Shown here one piece after another: positions 16,418 to 26,406 of a DNA stretch of 64,000 bases (its first letter is position 1; each line of letters opens with the position of its first letter). A model generated the notes under the pieces. It worked only from the letters and a program-made list of their open reading frames with translations. It was not told where the DNA came from and searched no databases. Origin of the DNA: CAZJYI01 sp964550025 (GTDB taxonomy: Bacteria; Verrucomicrobiota; Kiritimatiellia; UBA8416; CAYOBW01); contig CAZJYI010000013.1 of NCBI GenBank assembly GCA_964550025.1, positions 1 through 64,000 on the forward strand, written 5' to 3'. The position numbers and the translations under genes were made by a program.

Positions 16418-17056
16418 ATGAGAAAGCCGCGGATCAAGGAAGTCGGAGCAGCCCACTACCACATCTTCAATCGCGTGACCAATCGGGAACGTATCTTCGA
16501 CGCGGACGAGAAGCAGCGGTTCAGCCAGTCTTACAACGACCGCCACGATCGCACCGGTACGCTGTGGGAAAGGCGCTTCGGCAGCCTCCTGGTCGGCGGG
16601 GGAATCTCGGCGCTCAGTACTGTTGCCGCCTACATCGATCTGAACGCGGTTCGAGCCGGCTTGGTGCGTGATCCGCTGAACTATCGGTGGTGTGGCTACT
16701 TCGAGGCTGTAGCCGGATCACGAGAAGCGCGCGAGGGCCTCGGGCTGGTGATGTTGTCACGAGGACAAAGTCCCGACTGGAAGAAGACGGCCGGGCGATA
16801 CCGAAAGCTGCTTTATCTGGCCGGCTGTGCCAAGGGATCGAGCAGAACGGGCGGTCAGCGTGGGGCGGGATTCTCTCCCGAAGAAGTCCAGCGCGTGCTG
16901 GATGCCGGCGGGGAATTGCCGTTGAGTGTCGTCCTGCGCTGTCATGTACGCTACTTCACCGCTGGTATCGCGCTGGGCAGCCGGAACTACGCTGAGGACG
17001 TCTTGAATTCGGATGGGGACAGGCCCTGCACGGATCTTACCGTGCATTTACCGTGA
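16418..17056 (+). pseudogene. REP-associated tyrosine transposase (RAYT) with its catalytic core deleted
   Basis: The N terminus (MRKPRIKEVGAAHYHIFNRV...RERIFDADE) matches the start of RAYT/Y1-transposases. The sequence then jumps directly to KQRFSQSYNDRHDRTGTLWE, ALSTVAAYIDLNAVRAGL and YRWCGYFEAVAG, which in intact family members lie about 100 residues later. The missing segment normally carries the HUH metal motif (in 'MSNHFH') and the rest of the nuclease core, so this protein cannot be catalytically active as an HUH enzyme. The deletion is in frame. The C terminus also ends abnormally: after LGSRNYAEDVLNS the frame runs into a palindrome and stops at 17056, overlapping the convergent esterase gene by 20 nt. 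The 212-residue frame may still be translated; most likely a decaying relic. Confidence 0.8.
17015..17028. repeat. 3'-flanking palindrome of the RAYT remnant
   Basis: GGGGACAGGCCCTG is the downstream relative of the two CAGGGACA palindromes at 16202-16258 and lies inside the altered 3' end of the RAYT frame. Confidence 0.55.
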
Positions 17057-18587
17057 TGCCGGGCCAGTTGTCGGTTCGGAAAGGGGTCACGGGCAGGCCC
17101 TTTTGGTCGTAGAGATTACACACCGGGTTGTTTGCCCAGGCGTAGCGAACGGCAACCGGCTTTTCCACGGTGTCGCTCCAGACTTCGACGCAGTCCTCTC
17201 CCTTGATCTTTGCTTCGGCCCAGACCCACTTTTTGTCTTCACCCGCGATGGCGAAGCCGCTGACCTTGCGGTGGTCGACCGTTCGAAGACCGCCGTTCAC
17301 GTGTTCGAAGGCGATGACGGCCCTGTTGCCGTCGATCTCCATGGACTTGTACTGTGCGCTGCGAAAGGGAACGTCGATGCCGTAGTCGCGTGCCAGGGCC
17401 CAGCGTGCGAGCCGATAGCCGACCTCCTGCTTGCGCTTGGGATGTATGTCCGAAGCCTCGCCGAGGTCGATGATGACGGCTTGGCCGGCGTTGGGCAGTT
17501 CGTCCATGGTCATGGTCTGCGCTTCGCGCAGCTCGGCCCAGTTGCTGTCCCCGGGGGCAGGTTCCTCGTCCCGGAAGTCCGCAAGCTGCACCCAGTAGAA
17601 CGGGAAGTCGCCCTGCCCCCACACGTTGCGCCAGTTCCGAATCATGAGCGGGAACATGTCGCGGTACTGGTAGGCGCGGCCGGAGTTGGACTCGCCCTGG
17701 TACCAGACGGCGCCCCGGATGCCGTATGGCACGATGGGGAGCAACCGAGCGTTGAACAGGTTTGCGGGGCGGTGCTGGCCGGCCAGCTTGTTCTGGGGCG
17801 GGCGCGGCCTGTGCGGCAGGGGTTTGCCTTCGGTCCTGGCCTTCTTGCTGCGCTCTTTCCACTCCGCGATTTTCGTTGCGTGCGTCGCCTTCGCCTTTTC
17901 GAAGTCGAAGGTCCTCTCGGTCTCCGCCCACCGGTCCATTAACGGCTTGTAGAGCTCATTGCCTTCGAGCAGGTCACGGCGGGTCCACGCCTCGCAGGCG
18001 GAACCGCCCCAGGCGTTGTCGATCAGTCCCACCGGCACCCCGAGCACCTGGTGCAGGGTGCGGCCGAAGAAATATCCGACGGCTGAGAATGCCGGAACCG
18101 TTTCCGGCGTGCAGGCGTCCCATGCTCCGTTGAAAGTCGTCTGCGGTTCCTGCGATCCGGGGTTGGGATTGGTGATGAGCCGGATGGCTGGATAGTTCGC
18201 GGAAAGAGTGTCAAGGTCCGCGTTCCAGCAACCCGAGACGCTCATGCCCATGTTGCTTTGCCCGGAGCAGACCCACACTTCGCCGACGAGTACGTTCTCG
18301 ATCGTGAGGGTGTTCTTGCCCGTGATGACCATTCTGCGCGGTGTTGCACTGGCCTTCATCGGTGCCAGCGTCACCCGCCATGCGCCTTTCGCATCGCACG
18401 TCGTCTCGATCTTTTGCCCGGCGAACGTGACGGTCACTTTCTCGCCGGCTTCCCCCCATCCCCAGATGGGGTTCTTGTGCCCGCGTTGCAGCACCATGTT
18501 GCTGCCTATGATGGCGGGCAGGCGGACGTCGGCGGAAACGGAGGCGGCGAGCAACAGCAGAGAGACAAGAGCAGCGTATCGTTTCAT
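17037..18587 (-). CDS. Secreted sialate O-acetylesterase-type SGNH esterase
   Basis: Start ATG 18585-18587 gives 516 residues and a signal peptide (MKRYAALVSLLLLAASVSA). Residues 19-100 form the beta-sandwich typical of the family (DVRLPAIIGSNMVLQRG, IWGWGEAGEKVTVTFAGQ). The SGNH/carbohydrate-esterase core follows with SGQSNM (catalytic Ser111), GLIDNAWGGSACEAW, RGAVWYQGESN and the Asp/His pair in EASDIHPKRKQEVG. Enzymes of this type remove acetyl groups from sialic acids or plant polysaccharides. It is convergent with the RAYT remnant. A strong candidate for polysaccharide degradation together with the sulfatase. Confidence 0.9.
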   Translation of the reverse strand: MKRYAALVSLLLLAASVSADVRLPAIIGSNMVLQRGHKNPIWGWGEAGEKVTVTFAGQKIETTCDAKGAWRVTLAPMKASATPRRMVITGKNTLTIENVLVGEVWVCSGQSNMGMSVSGCWNADLDTLSANYPAIRLITNPNPGSQEPQTTFNGAWDACTPETVPAFSAVGYFFGRTLHQVLGVPVGLIDNAWGGSACEAWTRRDLLEGNELYKPLMDRWAETERTFDFEKAKATHATKIAEWKERSKKARTEGKPLPHRPRPPQNKLAGQHRPANLFNARLLPIVPYGIRGAVWYQGESNSGRAYQYRDMFPLMIRNWRNVWGQGDFPFYWVQLADFRDEEPAPGDSNWAELREAQTMTMDELPNAGQAVIIDLGEASDIHPKRKQEVGYRLARWALARDYGIDVPFRSAQYKSMEIDGNRAVIAFEHVNGGLRTVDHRKVSGFAIAGEDKKWVWAEAKIKGEDCVEVWSDTVEKPVAVRYAWANNPVCNLYDQKGLPVTPFRTDNWPGITVNAR

Positions 18588-18721
18588 AATGGCTGCCTGT
18601 ATAGGGGGGTGGGGGGACGAAGTCAATCACGCGCTTGGTCGTCATTTGGTCTTGATTGCAGGCGTTTTCAGCCGGTAAGCTATCCCTTAGCATGATACGT
18701 TGCGATTGAGAGGGGGACGCT

Positions 18722-21700
18722 GTGGGTATGGGAGGCGCTGGCATATCAGTGAGTTGCGGGAGGCTGACGTCGATAGCGGCGGTTGTCGTAGCGCTCTGTA
18801 TGGCGGGGCCGTTCCGCGCGGATGCCGAGTTCCTGATTGACTCGAACTTGTGGGCGAAATTCGGCGTGGATCTTTCGGCGCTGGACACCGATCCAGTCTC
18901 CATGGCAACCGGCGAGTTCATCTACTCGAGGACACTGTTTGACGCCAGTGGTCCCGCGGGCATCGGCGTGGGGCTGACCTACAGTTCGCAGAGCGGCGGC
19001 GGAGCCTTTCAGAACAACCAGATGCGCTTTGCCGCAGACCTCGCGCCGGGAGGGCTGCCCGACGGTTTCAATTGGAGCCAGCGCGTCTTCCTGCGCAGGG
19101 GGCGCACCTTCGAGGGGCAACGGCAGGCCATGGTCTGTCCCGGTTCGTGCCGCCGTATTGTCTTTGCGTGGCGCGGAGGATGGCAGGTCGATTCTCGCGA
19201 GCGGTGGCGCTATGAGCTGAAGGAAACCGCGGATTTCTTCTACTTCCTGGATCCCGAGAACCAACACGTCACCATCTTCGAAAAACGTGATGGCCCGGCC
19301 TATGCGATTCAGACGGTCGACCGCAACGGCAATGCCCTGACGTATGTCAACGGACCGCATGTGCGCGTCTCCGGTCCGGCAAGCGTTGCGGACGGTCTGG
19401 GGCGCTCGCTGCATTTCAGCTACGGCACGGTCGGCGGCGTCGATACGAATCTTCATTTGACGAGGATCGAGGACCAGACGGGGCAGCACTGGGATTTTGC
19501 CTACGAGTACGATCCCCCCGACAATCCGGGACTGGTCACGCTTCGCTCGATCACCGATCCGCTCGGAGGGGAGACGGTGTTTCAATACACCGGATGCGGC
19601 CGGAATTGGATTGCCGGTGTCACCCTCCCCCGCGGAAACACCCCCTACACTCAGACCTACGATCCGGTCAGGTCGAACGTGACCGGCGTCGTGCGCTCCC
19701 AGACGGACGCGTTCGGGAACACGTGGGAGATCCGGGAAGAACGATTCGCCCAAGAGTGGGGAGACGTGTCCGGGAATACGATGTTCTCTCTCATCAATCC
19801 TGACGGGACGAAACGCTCGTTCGCACATGACAACGACGGCACTGTGCTCAACCGCATCGTCAACGAGGACGGACAGCGGCGCGACTTCGCCACACGTTCC
19901 GGCAAGGCGCAATCGGAGGGAGTGACCGATCCCGAAGGGCGCTCCTTGAGCCTGGCCTACGAGGAGGCCAGCGGCGAAGTCACCGCGCTCACCAACGGGC
20001 GCGACTTCTCCTTCCGCCACCTCTACACGCAGCAGACCCAGCGGTTCGACAATCCCGTTGCGGCTGAAGACGTCACCTTCACGTTCCGCGTGCTCGCCGC
20101 CACGCTTTTCCCTGACAATACGGTCGAAACCTACGCGCGCGATGCCCGCGGCAACGTGACCCAGCGTGTCGATCGCGCGGGTGCCGTATGGACCATGGAG
20201 TACAACAGCCGCGGCCAGCGGACGCGCGTTGTGAACCCGGTCGGTGGTGCGATCACGTTCGTCTACAACGCGGACGGTACACTTTCGCAGCGCGTCGACC
20301 CCGAGCTCGGGACGACGACCTTCGCCTACGATGCCGTCAAACGGCCGACGCGGGTCACCCATCCCGACGGAACCGGGACGCACACGTCCTACGACGCGCT
20401 CGACCGCGTGACGAGCACGACGGATGAACGCACGAACACCACCATGTTTGCCTATGACGCCAATGGCAACGTGACGCACATCACGGACGCGCAGGGACAG
20501 ACCACACACATGACGTACGACGCGCTCGACCGCGTCGTGTCGAGCCGCGACCGTCTGGGGAACGTGCGCATCCGCACCTACGATGCGCGCGGCAACCGGG
20601 CGTCCACGCGCGACCCCACCGGCGTGCGGCGCGAATTCGGTTACGACGTGGCGGGCAGGCGCACGAGCGTTACCCTCGGTGCGCACACCTGGCGGCTGCT
20701 GCGGGACGCCGCCGGCCAGCCGGTCGGCAGCGTCACGCCCCTCGGTCACAAGAGTCACACCGGGCTCGACGCCATCGCCTACCCCGAGTCCGCGACCGAT
20801 GCCCTCGGCAACCGATCGAGCACCACTCGGGATCCGATGAACGCGCTCAGTTCGCAGACGGACCCCGTGGGCAATCGCACGCTCTACGGTCACGATGCGC
20901 GCAGCCTCTTGGCCGGTGTGAGCTATCCCGGACGCGGCGCATCCGTCTACGCCCGGGACGACGCCGGCAGGCTGACGGCCATCACCGATCTGCGTGGCCA
21001 GACTTGGGCCGTCTCCAATTCGCCGCTGGGCCGGCTGCTTGCCGTCACCGATCCTCTCGGGCAGCGCGCCGAGTACAAGTACGACGCGCGTGATCGTGTC
21101 GCCTTGGTGACGTTTGCGGACGGCTCCTCGGTCAGCAACGTCTACGATGCCGCCGGCAACCGCACGCGCCGCCTCTACTCCGACGGCGCGGATCTCACCT
21201 ACGCCTACGACGATCTCAACCGCCTTGTCGCCGCCAACGGCATTGCGATGAACTACGATGCCGAGGGTCGCCCGACAAGCACCGTAACGCACGGGCGTGC
21301 GCACACGGCGAGCTATGACGCCGCCGGCCGTCTGCGCACGGTCTCGTACAACGGCGGCACGGTCTCCGTGACCTACGTCTACGACTACCGCGGGCTGCTC
21401 GTCGGAGTCAGCGACGACCTCACCGGCACGCGGCTCGACTTCTCCTACGACGACGACCTGCGTCTCACCGGTGTCTTGCGCAACAACGGGGTGGACACGT
21501 TCTACGCCTGGGATGCCGCCGCGCGTCTGACGCGCATCCGGCACGGTGCGATCATCGACCTGCGATACACGCGCGACGCGGCCGGCCGCATCATCGGGAC
21601 GGACATAACCGCGCCGCTGCTTCCCGAGGACCACATGAGCGACGCCCGCGAGAGCCTCGCTCACGATGCCGCCTCGCAGCTCAAGGGCGGCTACGGCTAC

Positions 21701-22951
21701 GACGCGCTCGGGCGCCTGATCAACTCGCCGACGCACAGGTTCACGTGGGACGGGGCGTCGCAGTTGGTGAGGGTTTCGGACGCGTCCCACGCGTCCGACC
21801 TGACCTACAACGCCCTCGGCGACCTCGCCACTCGCACCGCCAACGGCGCCGCCACCCTCTACCACTACAACGCCGCACTGCCCGACCATCCGATCCTGGC
21901 CGAGCAGGACCAGGCTTCCGGCGCGTTCAAGCGCTACTGCGTCTGGAGCCCTGACGGCAGGCTGCTGTACGCTATCGAGGGCGGCGGCACGGCTGTACGC
22001 CACTATCACTTCGACCAGGCCGGCTCGACCCTCGCCCTCACCGATGGCGGCGGCGCCGTGACCGACAGCTACGCCTACGACGCCTTCGGCCGCCTGCTTG
22101 CCCACAACGGCGCCAGCGACCAGCCCTTCACGTTCGCCGGCCGCTTCGGCGTCCGCGTTGAGCAGGGCGCGCTCTACCACATGAAGGCGCGCTACTACGA
22201 CGCCCGCACGGCGCGCTTCCTCAGCCGCGAACCGCTCTGGCCGCAGCTCGCCAACGCACGTAAGCTCAACCCGTACCAATACGCCCAGGCCAACCCCGTC
22301 AACCGCGTCGACGTAACCGGCACGGATGACGTGCCGGTCCGAGTTGACGGTACGCAGCCGGCAGGCATGGGGGAACTGTTCACCGCCCCCCTCCCGTTCG
22401 GCGGCCCCGTGGCAAACCCCGCGTGTCCGGCGGGAAAGGTTGTGATGAAGCACGCCTGGAAGGTCGACGTCTGGAGGGTGGGACCCGGCAAACGGAAGCC
22501 CAAGCTGCAGGATTTCAATAATATGGGGGACGCTTGGGGGCAGTTGTTCCGTATCCTCGCCCTCAATATGCTGGAAGTGCGGCTCATGCCCAACGGAGGG
22601 CCGTATGACAAGGACGAATACCGTTATAACAACCGTGAACTCTTCCTGACGAGTGTGCCAAACATGGGCGATGTGTACGCGAAGAGAGCCCATCTGCAGG
22701 AGAAGTTCGACAATCTTGAGAGAAGACTCGAGAAGAACACGGGAATGAGTAGAGACAAGTACCACCGCCTTTCTGACAAGGAACGGCGTGCTGCCCTTGG
22801 TTACGGTGGCTGGATGCGAGCAGAGGACATAGAAGCCGATATGGGTTTTGTCACGGAGATGATGGAGCAGGTAGACGATGTGGGAAGGCAGATCATCCTC
22901 GAACATGACATGTACCTTGATGAGAAAGCGCCGGTCATACTGGAGTGGTAG
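18722..22951 (+). CDS. Secreted RHS/YD-repeat protein with a variable C-terminal tip
   Basis: GTG 18722 is preceded by GAGAGGGGGA at 4-7 nt; a signal peptide follows (VVVALCMAGPFRADA). The 1409-residue protein has an N-terminal plug-like region, then about 900 residues of YD/RHS repeats (YDALDRVTSTTDERT, YDAAGNRTRRLYSDG and many others) that form a hollow beta-cocoon. The conserved RHS core end is YHMKARYYDARTARFLSREPL...NPYQYAQANPVNRVDVTG (about residues 1145-1200). The last 200 residues are unrelated to the repeats, Met/Lys/Asp/Glu-rich and less GC-rich, as expected for an exchangeable effector tip; its activity is not recognised. No small immunity-type gene follows. Use of a Sec signal instead of a type VI delivery domain suggests surface display or release. 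Confidence 0.88.
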   Translation: MGMGGAGISVSCGRLTSIAAVVVALCMAGPFRADAEFLIDSNLWAKFGVDLSALDTDPVSMATGEFIYSRTLFDASGPAGIGVGLTYSSQSGGGAFQNNQMRFAADLAPGGLPDGFNWSQRVFLRRGRTFEGQRQAMVCPGSCRRIVFAWRGGWQVDSRERWRYELKETADFFYFLDPENQHVTIFEKRDGPAYAIQTVDRNGNALTYVNGPHVRVSGPASVADGLGRSLHFSYGTVGGVDTNLHLTRIEDQTGQHWDFAYEYDPPDNPGLVTLRSITDPLGGETVFQYTGCGRNWIAGVTLPRGNTPYTQTYDPVRSNVTGVVRSQTDAFGNTWEIREERFAQEWGDVSGNTMFSLINPDGTKRSFAHDNDGTVLNRIVNEDGQRRDFATRSGKAQSEGVTDPEGRSLSLAYEEASGEVTALTNGRDFSFRHLYTQQTQRFDNPVAAEDVTFTFRVLAATLFPDNTVETYARDARGNVTQRVDRAGAVWTMEYNSRGQRTRVVNPVGGAITFVYNADGTLSQRVDPELGTTTFAYDAVKRPTRVTHPDGTGTHTSYDALDRVTSTTDERTNTTMFAYDANGNVTHITDAQGQTTHMTYDALDRVVSSRDRLGNVRIRTYDARGNRASTRDPTGVRREFGYDVAGRRTSVTLGAHTWRLLRDAAGQPVGSVTPLGHKSHTGLDAIAYPESATDALGNRSSTTRDPMNALSSQTDPVGNRTLYGHDARSLLAGVSYPGRGASVYARDDAGRLTAITDLRGQTWAVSNSPLGRLLAVTDPLGQRAEYKYDARDRVALVTFADGSSVSNVYDAAGNRTRRLYSDGADLTYAYDDLNRLVAANGIAMNYDAEGRPTSTVTHGRAHTASYDAAGRLRTVSYNGGTVSVTYVYDYRGLLVGVSDDLTGTRLDFSYDDDLRLTGVLRNNGVDTFYAWDAAARLTRIRHGAIIDLRYTRDAAGRIIGTDITAPLLPEDHMSDARESLAHDAASQLKGGYGYDALGRLINSPTHRFTWDGASQLVRVSDASHASDLTYNALGDLATRTANGAATLYHYNAALPDHPILAEQDQASGAFKRYCVWSPDGRLLYAIEGGGTAVRHYHFDQAGSTLALTDGGGAVTDSYAYDAFGRLLAHNGASDQPFTFAGRFGVRVEQGALYHMKARYYDARTARFLSREPLWPQLANARKLNPYQYAQANPVNRVDVTGTDDVPVRVDGTQPAGMGELFTAPLPFGGPVANPACPAGKVVMKHAWKVDVWRVGPGKRKPKLQDFNNMGDAWGQLFRILALNMLEVRLMPNGGPYDKDEYRYNNRELFLTSVPNMGDVYAKRAHLQEKFDNLERRLEKNTGMSRDKYHRLSDKERRAALGYGGWMRAEDIEADMGFVTEMMEQVDDVGRQIILEHDMYLDEKAPVILEW

Positions 22952-23040
22952 GGGCCTCAACATGCGGCCTTTCGACTTGGCGCACGGTGATGAACGCGGA
23001 TGGCGACCGGTGAGTGCTGGAACTTAACCATAAGTCAACG

Positions 23041-26000
23041 ATGAGAACATGGTGCACAACGCTTCTACTGAACTTGGCCGCGAGTCTGGCCTTGGCGGCA
23101 TCCGGCTCGGTCAGCTACACCTATGACGACATGGGGCGGCTGGTGGCGGAGAGGCATGGGGATGTCGTCACAACATATGTCTACGACGCCGGAGGCAACC
23201 TGTTGCGGCGAGTGGTGGATTCGAGCGTTGCCGACGCGGACATGGCCATCGCCCGGTCGCCGTCGGGGCCCCTCCGGGTCGGCGAACCGCACACGTATAC
23301 GTTCTACGTCACGAACAGCGGGCCCGACGCCGCAACGAGCGTGATCGTCTCCAATGCGCTGTCGTCCAACATGACGATCGCCCATGCGTGCGCCGGTCAG
23401 GGCGCTTGCACGATCGACGGCAACTCCGTGGTTTGCGATCTGGGCATCGTGGCTTCGGGCGTGGTCGTTCATGTCATGATTGACGTGGTCCCCAATGCAC
23501 CGGGGAACGCGGAGAACTCGACCTTTCTCGGGTGGTGGGTCGGCGGCTCCCCGACGAACGACACGAGCACGAACACTACCACCGTCGCCCCCGTTGCCGA
23601 CCTGGCGATCACGACGTTGGCTTCACCCGACCCCGTCAGTTCGAATGCCTATGTGACCTACACGCTGACGGTCGACAATCTGGGGCCGTCGGACGCGACC
23701 GGCGTGGTGGTGACCGACACCGTGCCGGCCAGCGTGACGATCCACTCGGTGACGCAGAGCCAGGGAACCTGCGTCACCAACGGGCAGGTGCTCACCTTCA
23801 GCCTCGATGACATTGCCGCGAACGATTCGGCGACCGCTACCATCGTCGGCCGGCCAACCGTGGTCGAGATGCTCACCAATGCGGCAGGCGTTGCCGCGGT
23901 GGAAACGGACCCGGCCCCGTCGAACAACTTCGACACGGCCGTCGGCGCCGTGATGGCGGTTGACTACTGGGTGACGATAACGGACGACAACCCGACCAAC
24001 CCGCCGCCGGGATCGTTGCGAGCGGCGATCACCGACGCGAACGCCATGGGGGGGGACCCGGTAATCGCGCTCGATCTGCCCGGCACGAGTGCGCCGGTGA
24101 TCGACCTGGCTTCGGCTGGGAACAAGGCGTTGCCTGTCATACAGGCTGCCATGACGATTGACGGGCTTTCGCACCCCGCGGGGCGTGTGGAGATTGCAGG
24201 GGGGTACATGGGGGGGCAGGACGGTCTGTTCCAGTTGAAGGGCGACGGCATCACCTTGCGCGGCGTTGCGGTACACCTGTCCGGTGGGAAGGCCGTATAC
24301 ATCGAAGGGGACAACAACGTCGTCGAAGGCTGCCTGATCGGCACGGATGCGACCGGCACGAATGCCATGCCCGTATACGGCGGTGTCGTGGGCATCGGCA
24401 TTGAAGGAGATTACAACCGCGTCGGCGGCACCGAGCCCTGGCAACGGAATGTCATTGCGTCGTGCGGGGGGACGGGCATCGATCTTTCCTGGGACGCCAA
24501 CTCCAATACCGTTCAGAATTGCCTTGTCGGGACCGATATCACCGGGACCCGGGCTTTCGGGAATGGTGTCGGGATCGAGCTCAACTGGGGGGCGGGAAAC
24601 CTGGTCGGCGGCGACACACCGGGGGCCGCGAATATCATATCCGGCAACAGCAGTTACGGCGTCCGGATCGACGCGGACGGAGGGCCCGGAGACGGTCGCA
24701 ATCTCTTGATCGGCAACCTGATCGGCACGGACATCACCGGGACGAATGCGCTGGGCAACGCTGCCGACAACATCCGCCTCTTCTCCGCGCGGAACGTCCT
24801 TGTGCACGACAACGTGATTGCCGCCGCCGGAGAATACGGGATCGAAATGGCCGGGATGGAGGCGGCCGAAATCACCGGCAATCGGATCGGAACGGACGTC
24901 ACGGGGACACTCGACTTGGGGAATGCGCATGGCGGGATCGATGTCTGGGGCGCGATTGGCGCCAATTTCGGGATTGGGGGCGAGGGTCCGGGCGAAGGCA
25001 ATGTCATCTCCGGGAACGACGGTCCGGGCATAAGTATCAGGGACGGAACGAACATCTGGATCCACGGCAACCGGATTGGGTTGGATGCCGGCGGGAGCAA
25101 CGCCCTGGCCAACGCGGGGCATGGCATCATCGTGGGCGGGGCCGCGAGGCATGTCAGGATTGGGGCTGATTCCGTGCCGGGGCGCAACGTGATCGCCGGC
25201 AACGCCGGCCACGGCATCCTCGTGGCGGCCGCATACGCATGCACCATCGGCGGCAACTACGTCGGGGCATTGGCGGATGGAGCATCGGCAGTCGGCAACC
25301 GGCTGTGCGGCATCGTGCTGAGCAACGCCTGGAATTGCGCGATCGGCGGCAGCCTGCCGCCGGAGGCGAATGTGGTTTGCGGCAATGGACAACACGGGAT
25401 TTGGATTGCGGGGCCCAATGCCGTGTCCAACACGGTTCTGAACGCGTGCGTCGGAACGGATGCGACAGGAACGGCCGGCCTGGGCAACGCGCTTGACGGA
25501 GTCCGGGTCCACGTCGCCTCCATGACGCGCATCGGCGGTGACGGCGCGTTTGAGGGTGTCACGATCACGCACAACGGCGGCAACGGCGTGACCGTCGTGT
25601 CCGGGAACGGGAACACGGTGGTGGCGACCGAGATCGTGTCCAATGGCGGCCTCGGCATCGACTTGGGCAACGACGGCGTTACAGCCAATGACGCCGGTGA
25701 TGGCGACGGCGGCGCCAACGAACTGCAGAATTTTCCCGTCATCGAGAACGTGATGAGCGGCAGTGCGCACATTGACGGTACGCTCAACAGTGCGCCCAAC
25801 CGGACGTACCGGCTCGACTTCTACATCAGCGGCGCGGCCGATCCGTCCGGCAACGGCGAGGGCGAGGTCTATCTCGGGTCGACCAACGTGACGACGGATG
25901 GCGGCGGCGATGCGGCGTTCTCGGCGCGTTTCGCCATGAACATTCCCGCTGGCTGCTTCGCCGCGGTGACTGCCACGGACACGACGACCGGCGACACCTC

Positions 26001-26406
26001 GGAGTTCTCGCCCGCCTTCGAGTATGTCACCGGCGACGATGACGGCGACGGCATTCCCAACGCTTGGGAACAGCACTACTTCAACGGGCCGACCAACGGC
26101 GTCGCGGGCGGAGATCCGGATCGCGACGGATTCACGACCTACCAGGAGTACGTGTCGGACACGGATCCCCTGGACGGCACGAGCTACCTGCGGATCACAT
26201 CGATTGCCGTGGATGACGAAGTTTCGGTCAACTTGTGGTCATCAGCGAGCCGCCTCTACCAGCTCCTGTACACAGACGATTTGACTGACACAGACAGCTG
26301 GACCGGGCTTCCTCCGTTCCACGCCGGCCATGACAGCGAAATGGGCCTCATCGACAGCCCGACACGCTCCAACCGTTCCTACCGCGTGAAGGTCAGACTT
26401 CCGTAG
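23041..26406 (+). CDS. Large surface protein: YD stub, DUF11 repeats, parallel beta-helix, calcium segment
   Basis: ATG 23041 starts a signal peptide (MRTWCTTLLLNLAASLALAAS); a GTG at 23014 is possible but neither has a strong ribosome site. The 1121-residue order is: one YD pair (YTYDDMGRLVAE, YVYDAGGNLLRR); two DUF11-type Ig-like domains (ADMAIARSPSGPLRVGEPHT, ADLAITTLASPDPVSSNAYV); a long right-handed beta-helix of about 500 residues with repeats such as 'LIGTDATGTNA..GN' and 'GNVISGN'; an Asp-rich calcium segment (DDDGDGIPNAWE, DPDRDGFTTYQEY); and a C-terminal module ending RSYRVKVRLP. Probably an adhesin or polysaccharide-binding protein. The YD pair matches the style of the RHS protein encoded directly upstream. 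The TAG stop is part of a palindromic repeat. Confidence 0.85.
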   Translation: MRTWCTTLLLNLAASLALAASGSVSYTYDDMGRLVAERHGDVVTTYVYDAGGNLLRRVVDSSVADADMAIARSPSGPLRVGEPHTYTFYVTNSGPDAATSVIVSNALSSNMTIAHACAGQGACTIDGNSVVCDLGIVASGVVVHVMIDVVPNAPGNAENSTFLGWWVGGSPTNDTSTNTTTVAPVADLAITTLASPDPVSSNAYVTYTLTVDNLGPSDATGVVVTDTVPASVTIHSVTQSQGTCVTNGQVLTFSLDDIAANDSATATIVGRPTVVEMLTNAAGVAAVETDPAPSNNFDTAVGAVMAVDYWVTITDDNPTNPPPGSLRAAITDANAMGGDPVIALDLPGTSAPVIDLASAGNKALPVIQAAMTIDGLSHPAGRVEIAGGYMGGQDGLFQLKGDGITLRGVAVHLSGGKAVYIEGDNNVVEGCLIGTDATGTNAMPVYGGVVGIGIEGDYNRVGGTEPWQRNVIASCGGTGIDLSWDANSNTVQNCLVGTDITGTRAFGNGVGIELNWGAGNLVGGDTPGAANIISGNSSYGVRIDADGGPGDGRNLLIGNLIGTDITGTNALGNAADNIRLFSARNVLVHDNVIAAAGEYGIEMAGMEAAEITGNRIGTDVTGTLDLGNAHGGIDVWGAIGANFGIGGEGPGEGNVISGNDGPGISIRDGTNIWIHGNRIGLDAGGSNALANAGHGIIVGGAARHVRIGADSVPGRNVIAGNAGHGILVAAAYACTIGGNYVGALADGASAVGNRLCGIVLSNAWNCAIGGSLPPEANVVCGNGQHGIWIAGPNAVSNTVLNACVGTDATGTAGLGNALDGVRVHVASMTRIGGDGAFEGVTITHNGGNGVTVVSGNGNTVVATEIVSNGGLGIDLGNDGVTANDAGDGDGGANELQNFPVIENVMSGSAHIDGTLNSAPNRTYRLDFYISGAADPSGNGEGEVYLGSTNVTTDGGGDAAFSARFAMNIPAGCFAAVTATDTTTGDTSEFSPAFEYVTGDDDGDGIPNAWEQHYFNGPTNGVAGGDPDRDGFTTYQEYVSDTDPLDGTSYLRITSIAVDDEVSVNLWSSASRLYQLLYTDDLTDTDSWTGLPPFHAGHDSEMGLIDSPTRSNRSYRVKVRLP

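Noticed and set aside
18746..22963. Unbroken minus-strand frame of about 1400 codons opposite the RHS gene
   Set aside because: It is a codon-bias shadow of a GC-rich repetitive gene: no ribosome site, no recognisable domains, Arg/Val/Gly-rich composition, while the plus strand encodes clear YD repeats.
23623..26076. Long minus-strand frame opposite the beta-helix surface protein
   Set aside because: Shadow frame with repetitive His/Arg/Val-rich composition and no start signal; the plus strand has a signal peptide and domain order.
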